64,000 nt of DNA from Adiantum capillus-veneris (taxonomy: Eukaryota > Streptophyta > Polypodiopsida > Polypodiales > Pteridaceae), in the NCBI GenBank assembly GCA_014529385.2, contig CM043943.1:153489092-153553091 (forward strand), written 5' to 3'. Of the stretch, positions 48,351-59,059 are shown piece by piece; positions within the stretch are counted from its first letter, which is position 1, and each line of letters opens with the position of its first letter. A program made the translations under genes and the position numbers. Below the pieces are notes generated by a model. It saw nothing but the letters and a program-made list of their open reading frames with translations. It ran no database searches and was not told the DNA's origin.

Positions 48351-50327
48351 TTCACTGTCGTTCATATACATGGGGTTGTCACCAGTCCCTATGTTAGTCT
48401 TTGAACCAGGGTTTGACTTTGTTACCCTTTGTGATCTCTTACTTCGTGTTTTCTTCTTCTTCTTGGATTGGGTGATGCCACGTCTCTTTCTTCAAGAATA
48501 TAAGTTTGGTTTTGGAGCATTGATCATGTGAGTACATTTACTGGTACCACCGGTGTACTTTGTGATGGCACCTCAGTAATGTCAATTAAGTTCAATGGCG
48601 TGATCCTTGGTGAATTTAGTTTATTAGGACATTGGGCAATCAAATGATCTATGCCACATCAACTACACATGAGTATCGGCATTGTAGATGTGCTCCATTG
48701 ATTGGTATGCACTAGTGTGGCATTCTTTTGTAGTCTAATAGGACACTCAACTACACGATGTGGACCCCCACACTCATAGCATTCAAGAGGTGGTCTCTTG
48801 ATAGAGAGATTGATGTTTTGGCCTCTTACTGCAAGAACATCTACTTGATAAATAGGTTTGACGTGTCCCCAGTAGTCCTCCATGTAGTATTGTGGACACT
48901 CTTCAAGTGCATCCATCGGCCTATAGGCAATATAAGGGTCTATATCTTCCTCACAGCCTTCCAAATAGTGACTAGATGTCTCACAACCCATATGATTCAT
49001 AGGGGTGACTCTTGGATGCGGGGATGTAGTCCTAGCGTTGGAGGTGGTAGCGATTTAGCTTGCATAACATTTTGGGCTCTACAAACCATGTGTTGTTCAA
49101 TAGGTGGGGCAGGAATCAATGCAGAAACTTGAGGTGAATCCGTCTAGGCCAAGGGTGGTCTATTTTCCACCACATGTTTGAACACTATACAATCCTTAGC
49201 TTGGTGACCCTACTTACCACATGCATTGCACTCCCATTGAATTTCACTCTAAATGTAAGGCATTTTCTAGTGCTATGTGGACCAAAGAAAATTGAGCACC
49301 ATTGTCGTTCCCTTCTTGGATACATATGATTTTTTTATGGAGCACGATTACCTCTAAGACTTTCTTGAATGGCCTTGGTGAGATAGACTAAAGTCATCAG
49401 ATATCTTTGGCTCTTTAACAATAGGCTTTATGGTCGTTGGCTCATGCCCCGATGCTTGTGAGCTACTAGACTTTGGCTCAGAGGACACTCTTTTACCTGC
49501 AATCATTAAATTGTCTTCCAATTAGTTTACATTGGTAGGGACTTCATCCCAGGTAGTAATACCTCTAATGACTAGGTCATTATAGATATTTTCATGTTGC
49601 AATACTCGGAGGAATCTATCAAGAAGTTGGTTATTTTTGAAATGCTCATTTACAGGACAACAAGAGTTTAAGTGCTTTAGACGATTGATAAAATCTCTCA
49701 CTGACTCGCCTTCCTCACGTTCGGCCTTTTGTAGTTGAGATGATACACCCCAAAGCACACCTTCTCATATATACTCCTTTAGGAAAAATCTTCAAAGAGT
49801 AGGGTAAATCATTTTCTCTTCCATCCTTAAGGTCCTATACCAATCCCCAGCCTTTCCACTCAAAGTCAAGTTTAAAGCATTGCTCTTATGTAGTTTGTTG
49901 TGTTCTCCTAGGAAATTGAATATTTGTCCAAATACTTTGATGTGCTTTTGAGAATCTGCGTCCCATTGAATTTTTGCGTAAGCTTTGAATTTTGTATCGC
50001 TTTACTCCTAGGTTCTCTTTCAGGTGCATGACACATATTCTCCACAATAGATCGACCTATCGTTTGAGCAAATGTTGTCAAATCACCTATGTGAGGAGGT
50101 ATGGTCGGTGGGGGCACTCCTGCTAGAATCATGTGTGGCACGGGGGTGGTTACTGGCCTTGGCATATATGTAGTCGACGTAGGATATGGAATATGACTGG
50201 GCATAGGCCCACTCATTGAGAATGACACTCGTGGGGCATATGCTATTGGTACAAACAGAGGCGTAGGAGGCATGTGTGCATAAGTGGACCTAGTACTTCC
50301 TAAAGCAATTTTTATTTGTATCTGCAA
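48300..50327 (-). pseudogene. Ty3/gypsy gag remnant, minus strand, with three zinc-knuckle-like blocks
   Basis: In coding order: an N-terminal Pro/Met-rich stretch (50327-49908, TTPVPHMILAGVPPPTIPPH); a gag fragment (49758-49522, EREEGESVRDFINRLKHLNS, QLLDRFLRVLQHENIYNDL); knuckle 1 at about 49230 (CNACGK-stop-GHQAKDC); knuckle 2 at about 48780-48735 (CYECGGPHRVVECP); knuckle 3 at about 48668-48625 (CS-stop-CGIDHLIAQCP); and a basic tail to about 48310. Knuckle 3 matches the knuckle of the plus-strand gag (CGxxHLI). Two knuckles contain stops. Same family as the neighbour in inverted orientation. Confidence 0.75.
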
Positions 50328-50339
50328 TTAATTAATCAT

Positions 50340-51014
50340 GTTAGAATAAGCCTCCATTATGAATACAAGGTATCCAAAATAATCCAACATAACATATTAT
50401 AATTGTATATGGCTTTAAAGGTTTTGCAAGCATGTACAATACTGAGTGCGTAAGCAGTTGTTATTCCTATAGATATTTGAAATCCACCAGTGTTATGAGT
50501 GTGTGCGTGTGTGTATGTGTGTGCGTGTGTGTTTGTCTTGTAAAGTATAAGGTTTCTAGTTTTTGAAACCTTAAAGATTGTATAAAGCTTAATTAAACTG
50601 ATATGATTATTGAAAAAGCAATGTAGAATTGTCCAACCGTGGCAAATATTGGTATTTTTGGAACCGTAATCATGACTTTACTGTGGTTAGAAATTTTCAA
50701 AACTGAATTCCGATAAAAACTGACATAGTTATGGTCACTGAAAGTTTACACTTTGAATTAATTACATAAATTGTAAGGTTTTGGTAATCATTGTTGTAAA
50801 ATACTTCATCATAAAATCTCTAGATATTTATAGATATTTTCAAAATTAATCATGAAAAGGGACAGAAAAATAGCATGGTTGATTTGGTGCATCTGGGGGA
50901 TGTGTGGGGCAGTAATGAACTTGGCCATGCTGAAATTAGCAACAGGTGGCACTAGGGAAAGGCTGGGGGCCGCCTTGAAGAGAAAGTAACTGCCAAAAAC
51001 CACCTATGAGCCCT
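50340..51014. other. AT-rich interval, no gene
   Basis: Contains an imperfect (GT)n at about 50498-50535 and no supported open frame. Confidence 0.5.
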
Positions 51015-51345
51015 AAAAACCTATAAATAGGCCCTCTCTCTTCACAAGTGAACACAGACTCGGAGTCCTAGTCATTTCTCTCTCACATAGAGAGAAACTC
51101 TACCCAAAAATCACTAGAGAGCAAATCTCTAGCTGATTATCCATGGATAAGAAGTTATGGCACCTAAAAGGACCCGAACAAATCCTACATCTGATGATGA
51201 GGACTAAGCTCCAAAAAGAACTAGAGCGTTGCACGACGACGAAGTCGAGCCTAGTAGTAGGCCTGCTAACAAGAGCGTCCAGGCCTCCGTGCTACAACAA
51301 ATGCTAGATCAGTCTCAGGTGGATCTTCGTTGTAGTTAAGTTTGG
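51015..51345 (+). promoter_or_regulatory. LTR-like promoter, leader and gag-like start
   Basis: CTATAAATAGG at 51020-51030 is a good TATA box, followed about 30 bp later by a leader with repeated CTCTCTCACATAGAGAGAAAC. An ATG at 51158 opens MAPKRTRTNPTSDDED, a stop, then APKRTRALHDDEVEPSS in the same frame. A basic-acidic start of this kind is common in plant gypsy gag. An overlapping 55-codon frame starts at 51142. Identity as a retroelement fragment is inferred from this arrangement. Confidence 0.4.
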
Positions 51346-52410
51346 CTAATTCAAGTTTCTTTAAATAGTAACATTGCATACATAAAGAGGAAGTAAGGAA
51401 GTAGGAAAAGAAAAAAAAATTGGCTGAAGGAGAAGACATCTTCCAAGAAATCAACATGCACTTGTTTTTAAATTAGGAAAGGATTGTTTGATTTAAGACT
51501 GATTGAATTAGGAAAGATATGATTGATCATCGTTAAGACAGATTGTGTCAAGATACCTCCGACTCCTTGGTATATTTTGATGAATAATAATGGCTTTCCA
51601 ACGGATGGATAAGCCAGTTGCCCCCATGAACGATGAGCTTCTACTCCGTGTCATGTCTCAATGTTTCTACATAAGTTAGGATACCGTTCTTATCGTAATG
51701 GAGCCGCCCGATTGTATGGGCAACTGGTTTGGTGTATGGGTACCCCAAACCTTGAGTGGGGGTTTATCCACCCCGGATTGTGAACAAGGAATGGGTACCG
51801 TTTTTTACCCTTAGGTGGTCTTGAGACAAGAAGAGTATTGGTCATGGTTATTATGGACAATGTTTTGATTGACATTACCCTGTCTTAAGTTTAAAGATGT
51901 CTGTTTGTAAAAGTATGTTTTCAATACTGCTTTCAAGGGTTGTTTTAATGAATTATTGTTATGAAAGATAAAAGGAATCATTATTTTAATTGTGATAAGA
52001 ACGTGATAGTAATTAGAAAAAAAAATTATGTGTGAGTGCGGGGTGGTAAGTGGGGATTGACTAAGGTTGTCAATCATGGATGGGTGAACGTGATTGGTCA
52101 GGTAACTATCCATCCCTACGCACTGAAAATGTTGAGAGAACTTCTTCACTTGAAAGAGGAGTCCACCAGCGGCTGTACCCTCACATCTGCTAGGGGGAAA
52201 AAAACGTTGGTTGAGGATACCTTAGCCCAATTTGTGGAAGTTACAGGGCCGGAAGAGTTTTGAACTCTTTAAGATGTTGTCTCATTTTCACTGCGAGGCA
52301 GGACTAGGTCTTATTCTAGGGCTATAGACCCAAGCCATTGTCAATGGTAAAGGTCTATTCCCTGGGTTTTTTTTGTTTAGATACTCTGATTTTTAGTAGG
52401 CTTAGAGACC
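51346..52410. other. No recognisable gene
   Basis: Unique-looking AT-rich sequence with only short open frames lacking known domains. Confidence 0.5.
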
Positions 52411-52412
52411 TG

Positions 52413-53144
52413 TCAAGGATCCCATCCTGATCTTGGTATTGGCGGGTTGGGGACCTCACATAAAGCATAGGTTTTGCATTGATCAACCCCTTCATTAGGT
52501 ATGCTGCATATAAGTCCTAAAGAGTGGATAGTGAAGGGGGCACAATGATTGATAAGTTCAAAATCCCACATTTTATTTTCTAGCCTGAGAGCATCTAGCT
52601 CAACTTGTTTAGGGGGTAATAAGGGTATAAATCCAGAAAAGGATGATGATAATGACTTCTGTACTTTGCCTGAGGAGTCCCCCACCAAGGAAGAGAGACC
52701 ATTTCTTTCTTCCTCATCAAGTATGTCTAAGTCCAAAAGAGGGTTGATGACTTTGGAATGGTTCTTAATCTCAAGTGGGATAATAGGTAAATGATTTAAA
52801 AAGAAAAGTTTATTAATTATAGTAGGTAAAGAGGAAAAATAGAAATCAAGGTCAGAATTGTCCTGGTAATTAATGAAATATAGGGAATTTAAGAAGGCAT
52901 CAAGAAGAGAAAGGGTGTCAGAATTACCTTTTCTAGATTTAACTAGTAGGGCAATCCAATCAATTATTGAGGCAGTATGCAGAGGCGAGATGGTTTTATT
53001 GGTATAAGCTGCATTCTCAAAGTCAATGAGTTTTTTGTGGAAGTCAACCCCTTTGAAACATGATAAGACACATTGTGTGCCTAAAGGAGGAATAGGAATA
53101 GATCCAGCATAGCCAAATTTTACTAAAGATGGAATCCACCCCCC
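52413..53144 (-). CDS. Unrecognised ~240-codon open frame without an initial ATG
   Basis: The minus strand is open from a splice-acceptor-like TTGATTTCAG (about 53146) to TGA 52413-52415, roughly 240 codons without a stop in 40% GC sequence. The first in-frame ATG is near 52736, so it reads as a downstream exon or a truncated gene. Visible segments include WIPSLVKFGYAGSIPIPPLG, SPLHTASIIDWIALLVKSRK, INKLFFLNHLPIIPLEIKN and, near the end, an acidic LDLDILDEEERNGLSS. I recognise no domain. The length of the open frame and protein-like composition argue for recent coding function, but neighbouring exons were not found. Confidence 0.45.
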   Translation of the reverse strand, partial: GGWIPSLVKFGYAGSIPIPPLGTQCVLSCFKGVDFHKKLIDFENAAYTNKTISPLHTASIIDWIALLVKSRKGNSDTLSLLDAFLNSLYFINYQDNSDLDFYFSSLPTIINKLFFLNHLPIIPLEIKNHSKVINPLLDLDILDEEERNGLSSLVGDSSGKVQKSLSSSFSGFIPLLPPKQVELDALRLENKMWDFELINHCAPFTIHSLGLICSIPNEGVDQCKTYALCEVPNPPIPRSGWDP

Positions 53145-53149
53145 CTGAA

Positions 53150-54480
53150 ATCAAGGATACATAAAGTTTTAAAAACTACCAAAGAGTCATCAAAGTTTCC
53201 TTATGTAGTACCATCGTAATAAATTATAAATATTAATATCTATAAATCAAAATAAGAGTATGGTGATTACCCGACCAAAGGTAACCAAGGCGACGAAAGG
53301 TGTGTGTGTTTAAGTTCCCTTCATATTGAACCATACTCAAATTTAGATTGATAGATTAACATTTATAAGTTAATACTAGGGTTGACAGTTGTAAGACAAC
53401 AAAAAAAAGGGGGTTTCTTTTAACCATCTACTACTGAACAATGAAAGATAAAAAGATACAATAGATACTTTGAAGAATCGTTTTCAAATAACATGAAGAC
53501 TACATTCCATTTTGTATACAATGACAAATGCCTCATTGCATAGGTTCGAGGCTACTAGACATTGATGAACGTGAGAAAAGGTACCTGCCACCATCCACAA
53601 AACCGAGATTGTTAGAACAGCCATCGTTTCATGTGGGAAGATAGGTACACGACTCTCCCACCACGTGTTATTGATGTCACATCAAAGACAGATAACCCTA
53701 GCCTAACAATGATTTATTTATGGTTAGGGTTTTTGGCTTTTCGGGGGAGATAAGCCCGTGTTTGAGCCAGTCTACATATAGTTAGGCTAGCTCTGGCAAC
53801 AACTAGTTTATGGTCAACCAAGTCAATCTTATCCTCGCTAATATCAACAGACATTCTGGCAGTTAATTTTGTGGTATCTCCCTTTTCTTGCAAAAAGAGT
53901 TATATTGGATATGTCATTATCCTAACCACCTCATTATATTAGAGGAATATAGAGTATTATTTGAGAAATGGATGCCATAGAGATATCATCTCATACACTA
54001 TGTGCTTATTTCAAGCCTAATTACCATAATTGTAATTATGGTTTCGTGTAATTGTCATGCTCGTGGTACTATATAAACAATCCTCATTAATGTGTTAATT
54101 GCAAAGCGCTATGTTAAAAACCTTACAACATTTATTTCCTTAAAAAGACCAGTCTGATGTGGTGGAGGGTGAAAAAAAACTTGCTTTTAGCCCACATTTT
54201 TTTATAATCATGAAAAACACCGTCTTATATAGTTACTTAAGGGCTCACTATGCTTAAAAAGAATTCCTGCAGACCTATTTAAATGAAATACCGTTTCCAT
54301 AACAACACTGTATAATCACGTTTTTTTAGGAATGAATATTATGTGATATATAAACCTGTGACTGCGCCAAGGCCATGATTGTGTAAAACGCTGCACCAAG
54401 TAGTTGAGGGCAAGCCGTACTGCTCATTAAAGGAGAGTCAACACTACAGATGCCTCCGCCGAGAACCCGCAGCTCGTGTG
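53150..54480. other. No recognisable gene
   Basis: AT-rich sequence. Nothing above short chance open frames was found on either strand. Confidence 0.5.
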
Positions 54481-54489
54481 TGCTTGTGA

Positions 54490-54504
54490 GTGTGTGTGTG
54501 TGTT

Positions 54505-54541
<37 letters not shown>
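54490..54541. repeat. (GT)n-(GA)n compound microsatellite
   Basis: (TG)n at 54490-54503 followed by (GA)n at 54509-54541. Confidence 0.95.
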
Positions 54542-54544
<3 letters not shown>

Positions 54545-54679
54545 GTATGGGTGTGTGTACTCAAGCTCACAGTGCGAAGCAGGTGCCATGGCTAAGATAG
54601 CTCCGATAGCGCGCAGCTTATCAAGATGTGTACTAGGTTGGCTTACACTGCCATAGATATACCTCACTCAGCGTATGGT

Positions 54680-54968
54680 TCGGTTTGTGCAGGTAGCCAC
54701 AATCAGGTTTCACTGCCCATGCAAGCCGGCGTGCAGGCTGAGATACACGATTGATGACTTACTGGTAGGTGCATACTGCATACTGGTTCGTTCATTGCAA
54801 AGAATCTTCTCAGATGCCTCATCTGAGAGATCTTTTCTGGATTTGCTTACCGCGTCTTCTGGCAGTAGCGCACAGGCAACACAAAAGGCTCCTCTCAAAT
54901 TCGAACTCGGGTCCGCCTGACTCAAGGACACTGCACTAACCAACTCATCTTGTTGATTTCACTGTCTG
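54680..54968 (-). mobile_element. Possible tRNA-derived SINE
   Basis: On the minus strand AAGATGAGTTGG (about 54951-54940) resembles a pol III A box and AGTTCGAATTT (about 54907-54897) a B box. They are separated by 32 bp (TTAGTGCAGTGTCCTTGAG...), as in tRNA genes. The flanks do not close into a proper tRNA acceptor stem, so a tRNA gene is unlikely. An open stretch overlaps downstream but has no domain. SINE status is a suggestion; no clear tail or target duplication was found. Confidence 0.35.
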
Positions 54969-55199
54969 AAAGCCATCCTTTTGGAATTCATAAAAATAAC
55001 TCTTGCAACCCCTCCCAACCTTGCGTCCACCTGCGAATGTCCTCATGCGTCAACTACCTTCCTCGACCTGCAGTGGTTGGCCCTCTGCATCTCTTTTTCC
55101 CTCTAGGTGCACACGTCAGGATCAGTAGAAAGAGGCGCAAGGTCAACTGGCGAAGGAAGGAAACAGAAATTTTTCGCGCATCTCGTTAGATTCAGCTTT

Positions 55200-55944
55200 T
55201 ACTTTCTTTTTTCAAAATCGTTGGGACATACTGGTAGATTTCAAAATCGGCGCACATACTTGATTTAAGTTTATCACCTTCAAAACGTTAATATTGCAAT
55301 ACCATAATAAAAATACCAATTATATATTTTCAAAACTATGGTAATGCATTGGAGTCCCAGTAAATGAGAGCGTTTACATTGAACTCTATTCATATGTTTA
55401 TAGAGCTAAACTTTGGTAGCAGTATGGATAAACAAAACTCGAAAATTGGATAGTTTAAAATATATTAGAGAATTATGTTCCTTCCTATAAACATGGTAAG
55501 CATATCCCATAAGTGGAGTACCCACCTTGCTAGTGAACATTGGCTATGGTATTAGCCAGACGGGTAAATCCCAGCAAGTAGCAAGTAGCAAACTCTTCCT
55601 TAGTGTCTTGCTCCGTCCAGATCAATCCCTGTCTGAAAATGAATTTGCCCATTAAGTAAAGTACAAGTTAGTAGAAGCCAATATCAAAACAGCTAAACAA
55701 ATATTATTGTGATAACAAGGAAAGTATTTTTGTACATTACTGTGTAATGTGAGTGCAAGTACATGGTGTCAAATTTATAGATCAATCAGAATTGTACTAT
55801 TATTCAAGTGAAGAATGTGTGTGTGTGTGAGAGAGAGAGATTGAATCATGCTTGGATTTTAGGGTCTGACCTTTGTCAGGATATGAACTATGATTATGTA
55901 AAAGGTTGCTCCTTTGATAAGCAATCAAGACCCACCAATGTTAT

Positions 55945-55980
<36 letters not shown>

Positions 55981-58470
55981 CCGCCCTATCCCAAGCGCCA
56001 TACACAATGGGTTCACAGTAGGACCATTGTGTATGGGCCTACTGCCTCAGTAGATGAGAGTAACAAAGTTGAGTATGAAGCTTTAGCAGAGATGTGCCAA
56101 GTCAAAGTGTCCCTGAAGAGAGTAAAGTCAGTCTTATCAACACAATATCTGATAATGTCTTCAAGGAAGAAAGTACTCATGTAGGAGTTTTAAGGCTTTG
56201 ACATCCAATTTGAAAAAAGTACGGTTGTCATTCATAGTCTTCAGAGATGATATATTTCATGCTTTTGCTCATGATCATAGAAAATCCTCATATGTGCAGT
56301 TTGTTTACAAGTAACATGTTCCTAAAATCATTAGAATAAAGTTAATTAAGCATGGGTGAGTAGATTTGGATTAACCTGCAACTTAAAACCGGCTGAGCCA
56401 AAAGACTACAACAGTCGTGAGCAGGAATCCAGTCTATAGTCAAGGAGAGACCACCTAGCTAACACATGTCAACCTGACTAGGAATTATAGACAATGGGTC
56501 AATCAAAGCCTATAGAAAAGAATAATCTAAAGCCAATGTCCCCATCCACCCAGTTGCCTGGGAGGGCCTAGTGTTAAGGGCATGTGTGTTGTATTATTAA
56601 ATCAAATATATATACACCAAAGAACATGACGTTCAAAAGACGACTAGTTTTAGATGACTAGACAAGGATTTGTACACAAACGACTCAGTCTTTGATCCAC
56701 TATTGTACAACATAATAAGAATGAGGTATCATTCCAAATGATTTTATACAAAATTAGCTGAACTGTTGAGGTCATCCCAGTTGAATCATCAAAGGTCTTC
56801 TATGTCAGATTGCAGCACAGTAAAGCATTTTAAGTCAAGACAGAATTCTCACTTGCATCCATATAGTCAAGACGATAGATATGCTAGACTTGGCTACGTA
56901 TGGGAGGCCTTAGAGAACATATCCGTTGTTATCCATGTCAAACTTAAAATTTATTAGTCCAACTACTTTGCTTATAAATATTAAAGTAATTAGCAAATCT
57001 CAAGTATTTTCCACATTTTTAGATAATCCCATCAATTTGTATCAAATAGTTCCATCATGTCAAACCACCCTTAAGTTTAAACCAAACCATGTAAGTAAAC
57101 TTCAAAGTGATTTAGAGAATCTTTGTATTGTAACTTTAATCTTGTTTGTACAAATCTAAGTCAATCCCTTTAAATAGTGAAATCAAAACCTACTCTTAAA
57201 GAGAGAGTATTCCACAGTTAGTAACCACTGGCACTATATCCTTGAAACAAGAAGTAGAGACCAAAACAAATGGGTGTCGACTAATCCAAATCCCGCAAGC
57301 TCGATAATTGATTACCGATAACCACTAAAAACCATATTTCTAAAAATCCATGATGGAATTCTTGCAAGGCTCAGCTTGCTTGATCAAAATAGTATTATAA
57401 TTTCAACTAGATAAAGTTAAAGAATAATGGTAGACACTAATACGAGGCAGGCACCCTTCCAAAGCCTATCAAGCACAAACCATGCTTAGCAATGCATGTC
57501 AGTGACCTTGTAGATCATGTAAGCCTAAGCCTAACCAAAAGTTAGATTCAACCCTCACCTTAGATGGTATCTGATGATAGAGAAAGTCAACCACATCTAG
57601 TTGTTTTAATTTGCAAGGGACAGCACATGAAAACCCAATGCCCAATTGCTAAACCACAATTAACTTCTCTGTTTTCAAAAAGGAAAAAGATAGAAATAAC
57701 CCAAGTCTACGTGAGGGGGAAAGAGCCCCTCACCTTTATATAGGGGTCGTGGATTGGTATGAAGCAGCACAAAGCACGCCTGCTACTATCGGTATAATGA
57801 AACTTGATAGGTATGGCACACCTAGCATGCTCACCACGGCACAAAATTCCATCAGAATAGTGTGCAATCCCTTCTCTATAGAAGGGTAAGAGGAGGAGTT
57901 ACTGCGTAGAAACATGTCAAGAAAAGGATGCATGGGCCAAATGTCATGCCAAGCCGCTCACCATCAATCCAAGTCATCAGAAAGAGAAGCGTTCATCGTG
58001 AATCACCTTGAGTCAAAGGGGGAAGGGACCTGTTGTGATAGATGTTGAGTGCATTAAGCCAGCATTGGAGAGTGCAACTCATTTATGCCAGGAGGAAACA
58101 TAATGGGAAGGAGACCTTTCATTTATCCTTTATGGGTTAAATCCTTGAGCCTAGCTTTTTAGTGGTTCACACTAAACCATGCTTAACAAGATAGTAGTGT
58201 AAGCCAGCATCAAGGATTCAATCACAATTACCATATGAGGTAATTTTAATCTCAAGGTGGACACCCTCATGCTCAAACTAAGCCACTCATACTCTGAAGT
58301 AATCCTGGTGCAATAGTCTCAAAGCCTTAGTCAACTTCTAGAAGTGTATGAGTATGTGTGTGTTAAATTGGGTGAAGCATTAGTTGCATCAATAGTTCAA
58401 GTAGAAACACTAGTAAGTTAAGTATAGTTGTGAGTGTACCTAGAAGTAGCTATCATGGTCAGATGTCCTG
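55200..58470. other. No recognisable gene; one (TG)n
   Basis: Unique-looking AT-rich sequence. A short (TG)n then (GA)n lies at 55818-55841 and a pure (GT)n at 55948-55978. Open frames are short and without domains. Confidence 0.5.
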
Positions 58471-58479
58471 ACCAGTGAA

Positions 58480-58674
<195 letters not shown>

Positions 58675-58699
58675 CTATGTAGATATTTGAACAATGGGG

Positions 58700-59050
58700 G
58701 TGAGAGATACCCCTCCCGAGGGGTCTATGCACAAAATATACAATTTACACTCTTATACAATTTTCAATATACATCAGAGTTGCAGAAGCATTTGCATAGG
58801 GGAGGAGCTCTCAGCGCCCGACCAAGCATGGAGTTTAGGCCATGAGCTGGACTGCATCCGAAGGTACCTAGCGACTAGTGCTACCCCTGAATGGGTTTTA
58901 TGAATGAAAGCGTACTCAACAAAAATATAACATTGTAGAGGGTGAATATCTGTGTACACCGCATTGCGGGAAGAGAGAGAGAGAGAGAATATGGTGGAGG
59001 GTGAAATAGAGTGCATAGAGACATGAGAAGATGACAACAGAGAATCTTTA
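58700..59050. other. No recognisable gene
   Basis: A short GGGGTGAGAGATACCCCTCC inverted block lies at about 58697-58716 and a small (GA)n at 58974-58987. No gene is supported. Confidence 0.4.
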
Positions 59051-59059
59051 AATGCCCAC

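Noticed and set aside
54893-54965. Functional tRNA gene
   Set aside because: Only A and B boxes are present; acceptor and anticodon stems do not pair.
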